This document shows, piece by piece, positions 1 to 4,963 of a stretch of 6,334 nt of DNA. The notes beneath the pieces are model-generated. The model worked only from the letters and a program-made list of their open reading frames with translations. It was not told the origin of the DNA and ran no database searches. A program made the position numbers and the translations under genes. Source of the stretch: an uncultured Spirochaetaceae bacterium (GTDB taxonomy: Bacteria; Spirochaetota; Spirochaetia; Treponematales; Treponemataceae); assembly GCA_902796985.1 (NCBI GenBank), contig CADBRC010000141.1, positions 1-6,334 on the forward strand, written 5' to 3'. Position 1 is the first letter of the stretch, and every line of letters starts with the position of its first letter.

Positions 1-955
1 ACGCTGCATTGAAGCCGTTCATGATGAGCTGCTTTATTTCGTCGAGGGAGAAGCGGAGGTTTTTGTAGACGTTCCAGTATTCGTCAATCAGGGAGACCTT
101 AAAGAATGTCGGGTCATCAGTATTCAGCGTGACGTTTACGCCTGCATCAAAGAGCTGCTTTATGGGGTGTTCCTTTAGGGTCTTGACGTATTTTCCAATA
201 AAGGTATTGCTTGTGGGGGAGATTTCCAGAGGAAGCCTGCTTGCCGCCAGATCTTTGACGAACGGCTCGTCTTGGATTGCCGAAATTCCGTGCCCGATTC
301 TTTCTACGTGCAGGAGATTGATGGCATCTTTCATGGACCAGCTTTCCACGGTCTCGCCTGCATGGGCGACCACGTGCAGGCCGGCTTTGATGGCGTTCTC
401 AAAGACGCTCTGGAAGTCCTTTGCAGGCGCCGCTTCCTCGTTTCCCCCGAGCCCAATTCCGATGATGTAGGGGTTGTTTGCCTCGATGACCAGATCCAGA
501 TTGTGCTGTGCATTCTCTACGCCGAAAGACCGGCTCACGTCTACGATGTAGCGTACCGTTTTACCGGTGTCCCTCAGTATCTTTTCAGCTCCGTCCGAGA
601 GAATTTTGGACATCTCCTTGAAGTCCCAGCCTTTTTTGAGGTGGGAGGTGGGGCTGAAAAATGTTTCACAGTAGCTTATGTTGTTATCCAGAAGGTAACT
701 CTCCAGGTCATCCGTGACGTAGTAGAGGTTTTCTATCTTGGTGAAGAATTTCTGTATGGCGATGAAGGAATCCAGGAAGCCGGCGAGGTCATTGTAGTCG
801 AAGAGGCTTTTCAGGTCATCTTCGTTCATGTCTACGCCCAGATTTTCCTTATAGAGCTTGTTTATCGTCTCCTTGCTTATGACTGCCTCCTCATGGAGGT
901 GAAGCTCGGCCTTGGGGACGGATTCCAAGAGATTATAAAATTCCTTCTTTTTCAT
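1..955 (-). CDS. add: Adenosine deaminase (partial, C-terminus beyond left edge)
   Basis: Zinc-dependent metallohydrolase that converts adenosine or deoxyadenosine to inosine and ammonia in cytoplasmic purine salvage. I translated 318 codons from the ATG at 955-953. Seen: an N-terminal PKAELHLH motif with metal-ligand histidines H19 and H21; GLGGNE at 168-173; HAGE at 198-201 (metal His and catalytic Glu); GHG at 221-223 (catalytic His); SPTSN at 246-250; and LNTDDP at 277-282 with the paired metal/catalytic aspartates D280 and D281. All catalytic positions of the family are present. The start fits because ADAs begin about 10-15 residues before the first histidine pair. Odd points: the usual HLDG after the first pair reads HEEA here, and there is no Shine-Dalgarno upstream. 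About 15-40 residues are missing at the left edge, judged from the usual length of 330-350. A related amidohydrolase specificity such as adenine or another nucleoside cannot be fully excluded. Confidence 0.93.
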   Translation of the reverse strand, partial: MKKKEFYNLLESVPKAELHLHEEAVISKETINKLYKENLGVDMNEDDLKSLFDYNDLAGFLDSFIAIQKFFTKIENLYYVTDDLESYLLDNNISYCETFFSPTSHLKKGWDFKEMSKILSDGAEKILRDTGKTVRYIVDVSRSFGVENAQHNLDLVIEANNPYIIGIGLGGNEEAAPAKDFQSVFENAIKAGLHVVAHAGETVESWSMKDAINLLHVERIGHGISAIQDEPFVKDLAASRLPLEISPTSNTFIGKYVKTLKEHPIKQLFDAGVNVTLNTDDPTFFKVSLIDEYWNVYKNLRFSLDEIKQLIMNGFNAA

Positions 956-993
956 ATTATATATATTATCACACAATGGTAAAAAAAAAAAGA
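956..993 (-). promoter_or_regulatory. Possible A/T-rich promoter just upstream of the adenosine deaminase start
   Basis: On the minus strand a GATAAT (970-965) and a TATAAT (961-956) lie directly in front of the ATG. GATAAT as the -10 would start transcription near 958, giving a leader of about 3 nt. TATAAT as the -10, with TTTACC (983-978) as the -35 at 16-bp spacing, would start inside codon 2 or 3 and lose the annotated ATG. No convincing -35 matches the GATAAT choice; that region is a T-rich run. The gene has no SD, so leaderless or near-leaderless initiation is possible. The -10 assignment is an inference. Confidence 0.35.
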
Positions 994-1026
994 GAAAAAG
1001 TTTAGGAAGGGTGCTTTTCCCTTTCT
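981..1026 (-). other. Hairpin followed by T-rich tract on the minus strand, upstream of adenosine deaminase
   Basis: Read on the minus strand, bases 1026-1019 can pair with 1011-1004 (8 bp with one G-T wobble, 7-nt loop). This is followed by a run of five T (999-995) and a run of eleven T (991-981). The form is that of an intrinsic terminator or attenuator facing the deaminase gene, and it also overlaps the start of the rightward promoter. It could block antisense transcripts leaving the RRM gene, or act as an attenuator if the deaminase promoter lies further upstream. The stem is modest and the tract may simply be A/T-rich promoter DNA. Confidence 0.3.
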
Positions 1027-1027
1027 C

Positions 1028-1056
1028 TTGACAGCTGAAAAAAGTTATAGTACTCT
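1028..1056 (+). promoter_or_regulatory. Sigma70-type promoter for the RRM protein gene
   Basis: A perfect -35 hexamer TTGACA at 1028-1033 is followed after 17 bp by TACTCT at 1051-1056 as the -10 (three of six consensus matches, with the key T, A and final T present). Transcription would start near 1063 and give a leader of about 50 nt before the RRM start codon. It is the only canonical -35 with a properly spaced -10 noticed in this window. It lies in the divergent region and points away from adenosine deaminase. Confidence 0.65.
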
Positions 1057-1064
1057 GAAATAAA

Positions 1065-1104
1065 GCAGTCATCTGCAAATTTCACGCCGTCAGACGGCAA
1101 AGGA
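1065..1104 (+). promoter_or_regulatory. 5' leader with palindromic hairpin abutting the RRM gene ribosome binding site
   Basis: Within the predicted leader, GCAG (1065-1068) and CTGC (1073-1076) can form a small stem-loop. The near-perfect palindrome GCCGTCAGACGGC at 1086-1098 forms a 5-bp GC-rich stem with a 3-nt loop. The Shine-Dalgarno AAAGGA (1099-1104) begins at the very next base and sits 10 nt from the ATG. A stem touching the SD could affect ribosome access, either through temperature or through binding by a protein. The pairing is seen directly; a regulatory role is inference. Confidence 0.4.
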
Positions 1105-1114
1105 TCATTATTGT

Positions 1115-1468
1115 ATGTCCAAGAAAATTTATGTTGGGAACCTCAATTATGCGACCACGGAGGACACGCTCCGGGGGCAGTTCGCTTCTTATGGAGAGGT
1201 TCTTTCCGTGGCAGTCATAAAAGACCGCTATACCCAGCAATCCAAGGGCTTCGGCTTCGTTGAGATGGCGGATGACGATGCCGCCCTTAAAGCCATCGGC
1301 GAGCTGAACGGTCGTGAGATAGACGGCCGCAAGGTCCGCGTGAACGAGGCAGAGGACAAGCCCAGACCACCGAGGAGGCCGAGGCCTGACGGAGAGGGCC
1401 GCCGGGGTGGATTCGGTCGCGACGGAGCTTCCGGCAGGGGCCACGGGTACGGGGACAGCCAGTACTGA
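1115..1468 (+). CDS. Small RRM-domain RNA-binding protein with Arg/Gly-rich tail
   Basis: A 117-residue single-stranded RNA-binding protein of the bacterial RRM type, related to cyanobacterial Rbp and spirochaete RRM proteins. The RRM spans about residues 3-80, with RNP2 as IYVGNL (5-10) and RNP1 as KGFGFVEM (44-51). The aromatic residues expected to stack on bases are present: Y6 in RNP2, and F46 and F48 in RNP1. The tail from about residue 82 is rich in Arg, Pro and Gly (RRPRP and RRGGFG stretches) and is probably disordered, adding nonspecific RNA contact. The start has an SD (AAAGGA, 10 nt upstream). It has its own promoter and terminator, so it is likely monocistronic. The family is often associated with cold or stress responses; the RNA targets here cannot be read from sequence. 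Confidence 0.93.
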   Translation: MSKKIYVGNLNYATTEDTLRGQFASYGEVLSVAVIKDRYTQQSKGFGFVEMADDDAALKAIGELNGREIDGRKVRVNEAEDKPRPPRRPRPDGEGRRGGFGRDGASGRGHGYGDSQY

Positions 1469-1480
1469 TTACGATGACTG

Positions 1481-1520
1481 ACGGCTGGATGGGACAAAGC
1501 AGGCTTCCAGCCGTTTTTCT
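1481..1520 (+). terminator. Rho-independent terminator after the RRM gene
   Basis: ACGGCTGGA (1481-1489) pairs perfectly with TCCAGCCGT (1506-1514), a 9-bp GC-rich stem with a 16-nt loop. A T-run follows immediately (1514-1518, then CTTT). It begins 12 nt after the RRM stop codon and separates that gene from comF. Confidence 0.9.
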
Positions 1521-1562
1521 TTAAAATCCTTGCTGAAATGTCGGAAAACTCTGGTTTCCTAC

Positions 1563-1575
1563 CATATATAATAGT
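1563..1575 (+). promoter_or_regulatory. Possible -10 region directly in front of the comF start codon
   Basis: TATAAT at 1567-1572, with overlapping TATATA (1565-1570) and CATATA (1563-1568), ends 3-7 nt before the ATG at 1576. No matching -35 was found at 16-18 bp and there is no SD in this stretch. The terminator upstream means comF needs its own start signal. TATATA or CATATA as the -10 would start transcription at about 1575-1577, giving a leaderless mRNA. TATAAT as the -10 would start inside the ORF. Confidence 0.35.
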
Positions 1576-2367
1576 ATGAGATTGAGTTTTCTGACTGTGC
1601 CGCTGCGGTCACTGCTGTGTCTGCGGCTTTTTTCCGGGGTTATTCTATCCCGTGCGTTCGCTTTCTTCTTTGGGGAAACGAGCTGTCTGTGCTGCGGGAA
1701 GCCGTCGCTTTTCCTTCCCCTCTGCGGGGACTGCGCGAAGCGGCGCATATTGGATTTCCGCCCGTTTTCTTTCCGGAGATGTCCTGTCTGCGGAAGACCA
1801 CTTTTGAACGAGCAGGGAATATGCATGACATGCAGGAGGGAGCCGTTTTTTTCCCGGCTGGACGGTATTTTCCCCCTGTATTCCTACCGGCTCTGGTACA
1901 AGAACCTCCTGTTCGCCTGGAAAACAGAGGGAGAGCGGAGCCTGTCGCCCCTGTTTGCGGCCGCAGTGCACAAGGCTTTGTGCCAGATGTACGGGGGCGG
2001 AAAGGTTCCCTGTCTGGTGCCGGTCCCGCCCCGGCCCGGCAAAATCAGGCGGAAGGGCTGGGATCAGGTGGACGAGCTGTGCCGCCTTCTTACGGTTATG
2101 TTCGGCTACCGGGTGGAGCGGCTTTTGGTCCGCATGTCCGGTGCGCAGCAAAAGAAGAAGTCCTTGAGGGAGCGTCATGTCCTGCGGGGTGTATATGGAC
2201 CCTCCGCGCGATTTACACGGATGAAGAGGCGTGATATAATCCCCCAAGAGGTCGTTCTTGTGGATGACCTCATAACCAGCGGTGCGACTGTCTGTGAATG
2301 TGCCGATATATTGAAGAGGGGACTTGTCGAAAAAGTGCGGGTTCTCTCGCTTTTTATAGTAGACTAA
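1576..2367 (+). CDS. comF: ComF-family double zinc ribbon phosphoribosyltransferase-like protein
   Basis: A 263-residue protein of the ComF/GntX family. Relatives are needed for uptake or handling of single-stranded DNA in natural transformation, but the true phosphoribosyltransferase substrate is unclear. Seen: a hydrophobic N-terminal segment (about 12-33); two zinc-ribbon cysteine sets, C37/C40 with C50/C53 and C69/C72 with C83/C86; PVPPRPGKIRRKGWDQ (149-164), matching the family PVP...RGFNQ segment; QQKKKSLRER, matching the family Q..L...ER; and a PRPP-binding loop EVVLVDDLITSGAT (225-238) with the acidic pair D230/D231. Length is near the usual 210-250, with a slightly longer N-terminus. 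The ATG has no SD; GTG at codon 8 (1597) is an alternative start. It stands between the RRM terminator and cheW. Competence of the host is not shown by this gene alone, because ComF proteins also occur in non-competent bacteria. Confidence 0.88.
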   Translation: MRLSFLTVPLRSLLCLRLFSGVILSRAFAFFFGETSCLCCGKPSLFLPLCGDCAKRRILDFRPFSFRRCPVCGRPLLNEQGICMTCRREPFFSRLDGIFPLYSYRLWYKNLLFAWKTEGERSLSPLFAAAVHKALCQMYGGGKVPCLVPVPPRPGKIRRKGWDQVDELCRLLTVMFGYRVERLLVRMSGAQQKKKSLRERHVLRGVYGPSARFTRMKRRDIIPQEVVLVDDLITSGATVCECADILKRGLVEKVRVLSLFIVD

Positions 2368-2368
2368 T

Positions 2369-2429
2369 GCGCCCTTGTGGTGTAAAATATATAGGGTGGT
2401 TGCTTTGATTAAGTCGCCCTTGAGTTTTT
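2369..2429 (+). promoter_or_regulatory. comF-cheW intergenic region with duplicated CGCCCTTG and alternative hairpins
   Basis: CGCCCTTG occurs twice (2370-2377 and 2415-2422). Between them lies AGGGTGG (2393-2399), which can pair with either copy. The upstream pairing (2370-2375 with 2393-2398) is 6 bp with one wobble. The downstream pairing (2393-2399 with 2414-2420) is 7 bp with two wobbles. The downstream hairpin is followed by TTTTT (2425-2429), then directly by the cheW SD. This resembles a weak terminator with a competing antiterminator. A possible -10 TAAAAT lies at 2383-2388 without a clear -35. The stems are short, so chance pairing is possible. Confidence 0.3.
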
Positions 2430-2443
2430 AGGAGAAGAAAAAG

Positions 2444-2950
2444 ATGGCCGAAGAGAATAAGATGCTCCAGCTCGTTACTTTCCGCTTGGGTGAGGAGCTT
2501 TACGGTGTGGACATCATGGATGTCAAGGAGATTGTCCGTGTGCAGAACGTAAGGCCGATTCCAAACGCGCCTTACTACGTGGAGGGAATCATAAATCTCC
2601 GTGCCGAGATAATCCCGATTATAAACCTCCATAAACGCTTCCACATCAAGCTGGTGAACAAGGTTGAGGAGACTGACGAGGATTTCGCCGATGACGACGG
2701 CGGCTTCATCATCCTGAACATCGAGGACAACAAGATAGGAATCATCATCGACCACGTGGCCCGCGTTATCCCTGTTGACAGGACCGACATAAAGCCTCCG
2801 CCACAGATGTTCAGCGGCATAGGCACCGAGTACATTGAGGGTGTCGTCCGCCAGCAGGATGAGTCCTACTTGATTATACTCGACATCAGGAAGATTTTCA
2901 GCGCAGGGGAACTGCAGAAGATTATCGACCCGCAGATGGCGAGCGCATAA
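2444..2950 (+). CDS. cheW: Chemotaxis coupling protein CheW
   Basis: A 168-residue cytoplasmic adaptor that links chemoreceptors to the histidine kinase CheA in chemosensory arrays. The whole length is a CheW/SH3-like domain: LVTFRLGEELYGVDIMDVKEIV (residues 10-31), VRPIPNAPYYVEGIINLR (36-53), EIIPIINLHKRF (55-66), and a C-terminal half with GIIIDHVARVIPV and a YIEGVVRQ segment near the end. An acidic loop lies at about 74-86 (EETDEDFADDDGG). R53 of the normally invariant NLRG motif is kept, but the glycine is Ala54. Start: a strong SD AGGAG (2430-2434) lies 9 nt before the ATG. It is the first gene of a tight rightward cluster, with only 29 nt to the next gene. A motile, chemotactic host is expected. 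Confidence 0.96.
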   Translation: MAEENKMLQLVTFRLGEELYGVDIMDVKEIVRVQNVRPIPNAPYYVEGIINLRAEIIPIINLHKRFHIKLVNKVEETDEDFADDDGGFIILNIEDNKIGIIIDHVARVIPVDRTDIKPPPQMFSGIGTEYIEGVVRQQDESYLIILDIRKIFSAGELQKIIDPQMASA

Positions 2951-2979
2951 TCGGCTGGATTTTGAAGACATTTTAGGCA

Positions 2980-4077
2980 ATGATAAATACCTATAGCTCA
3001 ACAATACGGCGCAAGGAGATGGAGGCCGTGCTTGTCTGCATGGTCGATGAGCGTCTGGGGCCGGGCGAGGCTTGTACCCGCCTGATTCAGTCCGTCAAGG
3101 AGAACACCTCCTGTGACGGTGCACTGGCGCTCAGAAGCCCTTCCCTTGCCCTTGAGTATGCCCTCTCTGCCCTCGTTGCTTCCGGCGACTCTGGAGTGGA
3201 GAAGGGCTGTTCTGTTATGATTAGCGCCCTTGCCCCCTGCTGGCAGATTCTGACCCTTGAGAAACTGGGCTACAGGCCCCTTGTCCTCGACGTATGTGAA
3301 GAGACGGGGCTGGTTACGACCGAGATTTGCGCCGAAGGGATCAGGCAGGGAGGCAAACTCCTGATTCTTACGGAGTCGATGGGGGTGCTTCCTGATATCG
3401 ATGCGTTCCTGTCCCTGGGGGTGCCCGTCATAGAGGACATCTCTCAGACTGCCCTTGCCCGCTACCCCGAGAAGAACCCTGCTTCTGGCGAGGAGGAGGA
3501 GAGCGGGGAAAACAAACCGAAGGGCAAGGCTGCCGGGATGTACGGTTCGTACGCGATTTTCGGCATGGAGGACAGGGATATTGTCACTGCCGGCGGTGGT
3601 GCCGTCCTTATGGCTCCGACCCGCAAGGCGTGGATTCCGCTTAAGGCGCTGGGCGATGCGGCTCCTTCGACGGACCTGATGCCTGACATGAACGCATCTC
3701 TTGCATACGTAGAACTCAAGGAATACGGGCGCAACGAGGCCGTCCGCAGGGAGCTGTTCGGCCTGTACTCGCGTGCGATAATGAGCGGCCGGCACAAGAC
3801 CTATGCACGGGCAGAGGGAGAAGCCTCCACGGTCTATTCTTTCCCGCTCGTTCTTAACACGGGCTTCAAGGACGTGAAGTCATACGCCCAGAAAAAGGGA
3901 ATAGAGGTCAGGCAGGCATACGAGAATTCGGTCATAGCCCTCAGGCAGGAGGAGCTTGCTCCGTCATGCATCTGTGCGAACTCCCTGCTGCTCCGCTGCG
4001 CCCTCTTTCCCCTGTACCCGCGGCTCGGCCAGAAAGATGCTGCCCGCATCGTCAAGGTCTTGCAGTCGCTCCCGTGA
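2980..4077 (+). CDS. DegT/DnrJ/EryC1-like aminotransferase-fold protein, apparently lacking the PLP lysine
   Basis: A 365-residue protein with the layout of the DegT/DnrJ/EryC1/StrS sugar aminotransferase family. Family signs: an N-terminal stretch ending in LGPGE (26-30); SPSLALEYALSAL (53-65), in the place of the family's TSALHLAL segment; LEKLGYRPLVLDV (93-105); LLILTESMGVLPDIDAF (127-143); GVPVIEDISQTA (147-158), with D153 where the PLP-ring Asp lies; and DMNASLAYVELKEYGR (236-251). The catalytic-lysine loop, normally SF...KN..T.GEGG, reads GSYAIFGMEDRDIVTAGGGAV (189-209) with no lysine; R199 is closest in alignment. An acidic, lysine-containing insertion (about 161-186) precedes this loop. 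A PLP-dependent transamination is therefore doubtful, and it may be a pseudoenzyme. The ATG at 2980 has only a weak AGG close upstream; ATG at codon 14 is preceded by AAGGAG but with no spacing. It is part of the cheW-recN cluster. Real function unknown. Confidence 0.75.
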   Translation: MINTYSSTIRRKEMEAVLVCMVDERLGPGEACTRLIQSVKENTSCDGALALRSPSLALEYALSALVASGDSGVEKGCSVMISALAPCWQILTLEKLGYRPLVLDVCEETGLVTTEICAEGIRQGGKLLILTESMGVLPDIDAFLSLGVPVIEDISQTALARYPEKNPASGEEEESGENKPKGKAAGMYGSYAIFGMEDRDIVTAGGGAVLMAPTRKAWIPLKALGDAAPSTDLMPDMNASLAYVELKEYGRNEAVRRELFGLYSRAIMSGRHKTYARAEGEASTVYSFPLVLNTGFKDVKSYAQKKGIEVRQAYENSVIALRQEELAPSCICANSLLLRCALFPLYPRLGQKDAARIVKVLQSLP

Positions 4078-4088
4078 CTTTTGCTTCT

Positions 4089-4094
4089 GAGGTG
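4089..4094 (+). promoter_or_regulatory. Shine-Dalgarno deciding the GTG start of NAD kinase
   Basis: GAGGTG at 4089-4094 matches the anti-SD well and stands 8 nt before GTG at 4103, but 14 nt before the in-frame ATG at 4109. A second AGGTG (4101-4105) lies only 3 nt before that ATG. Spacing favours GTG 4103; the two starts differ by two residues. Confidence 0.6.
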
Positions 4095-4102
4095 TAATCC
4101 AG

Positions 4103-4963
4103 GTGTATATGAAAAAGTGCCTTGTCATAGAGAATTCGTTTAAAGAGGGGTCCGTCGCCCTGGGGAGCGAGATAGAGGCCTTCCTGTCGGCGCGCGGGGT
4201 GGAGTGCGACGTATTTGAGTATGACGGCTCCACCATGAGGAACAAGAACCTTTCCCCTTCATTCGACGGATACAGTTTCGTCATAACGCTCGGAGGGGAT
4301 GGTACCGTGCTCTTTGCATGCAGGGGCTGTGCCCCGCTCGGCATCCCGGTCCTTGCGGTCAACCTGGGGGAGTTCGGTTTTCTTGCGAGCATACAGGTCT
4401 CCAAATGGAAGGAGGAGCTGACCGGCTACCTTGAGGGCAGCGCATACGTCAGCGAGCGGAGCCTCGTGGAGGCCGAGGTCCTGCGGGGCGGCAAGACCGT
4501 GTTCAAGACCAACTGCATGAACGACATCGTGATTGCGGGCAAGTCCAACTCTTCCCTGATAAACCTTGAGGTTGCCTACAACCACGCCCTGCTTGGCCCC
4601 TTCAAAGTGACGGGGGTCATCGTCTCTACGCCGACCGGTTCCACGGGCTACAATGCCGGGGCGGGAGGTCCCATCGTGGACTCCACAATGGAGGCGATGC
4701 TTTTGACGACGATAAGCTCCTTCAGCCTGTCCGCCCGGCCGCTCGTCTTCGGTGCGGACGGAGAAATCGCGATAACCGTCCTTCCGTCCCGCATCGGGGT
4801 GGAGCTTACCGCCGACGGCCAGCTTTCATTCGGTCTGGAAGAAGGAGACGTAATAATCCTCGGCCTTACGGATTACAAGGCCCGCCTGCTCTGCTCGACG
4901 CAGGAGAAGTTCTATGCCGCGCTCCAGAGCAAACTCAACTGGGCGGGAGGTCCGCGTGCTTGA
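4103..4963 (+). CDS. nadK: NAD kinase (ATP-NAD kinase)
   Basis: A 286-residue cytoplasmic enzyme that phosphorylates NAD+ to NADP+, supplying NADPH for biosynthesis and redox defence. Seen: GGDGT at 64-68 with catalytic D66; AVNLGEFGFL (85-94), the family NLG.LGFL; NCMNDIVI (137-144), the NAD-binding N-[DE] pair; STPTGSTGYN (175-184) followed by AGAGGPIV; LSARPLV (209-215); and TADGQ (237-240). The order and spacing fit the bacterial enzyme, and the length is typical. A family segment usually reading PHSL appears as SFSL (206-209). Translation starts at GTG (SD GAGGTG at 8 nt); ATG 4109 is an alternative. It lies 25 nt after the DegT-like gene, and its stop overlaps the recN start by 8 nt, so these genes are probably co-transcribed. 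Confidence 0.95.
   Translation: MYMKKCLVIENSFKEGSVALGSEIEAFLSARGVECDVFEYDGSTMRNKNLSPSFDGYSFVITLGGDGTVLFACRGCAPLGIPVLAVNLGEFGFLASIQVSKWKEELTGYLEGSAYVSERSLVEAEVLRGGKTVFKTNCMNDIVIAGKSNSSLINLEVAYNHALLGPFKVTGVIVSTPTGSTGYNAGAGGPIVDSTMEAMLLTTISSFSLSARPLVFGADGEIAITVLPSRIGVELTADGQLSFGLEEGDVIILGLTDYKARLLCSTQEKFYAALQSKLNWAGGPRA
4945..4950 (+). promoter_or_regulatory. Shine-Dalgarno for recN inside the NAD kinase gene
   Basis: GGGAGG at 4945-4950 lies 5 nt before the GTG at 4956. This fixes the recN start within the last codons of NAD kinase and points to translational coupling. Starting there gives the standard RecN N-terminus (LEELDVKNFALID). Confidence 0.75.

Noticed and set aside
272..982. A 236-codon plus-strand open frame opposite adenosine deaminase
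   Set aside because: It lies antisense to a gene with all catalytic motifs in order, its translation matches no family I recognise, and it has no SD. It is a shadow frame.
1..1114. Possible horizontal acquisition of adenosine deaminase, because it and its upstream region look more A/T-rich than recN
   Set aside because: The difference seems moderate by eye, could not be computed, and A/T richness is concentrated in the intergenic region. There are no mobile-element ends or repeats beside it.
1617..2247. Overlapping frames of about 200 codons on both strands within comF
   Set aside because: Only the 1576-2367 frame carries the eight zinc-ribbon cysteines and the PRPP loop. The others are out-of-frame readings of it.
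2368..2443. A flagellar sigma28 promoter before cheW
   Set aside because: I looked for TAAA-N15-GCCGATAA and saw no acceptable match; only a lone TAAAAT is present.
2354..3795. Long minus-strand open frames opposite cheW (216 codons) and the DegT-like gene (265 codons)
   Set aside because: They mirror GC-biased codon use of well-supported plus-strand genes. Their translations are low-complexity mixtures of Arg, Leu and Gly with no domain.
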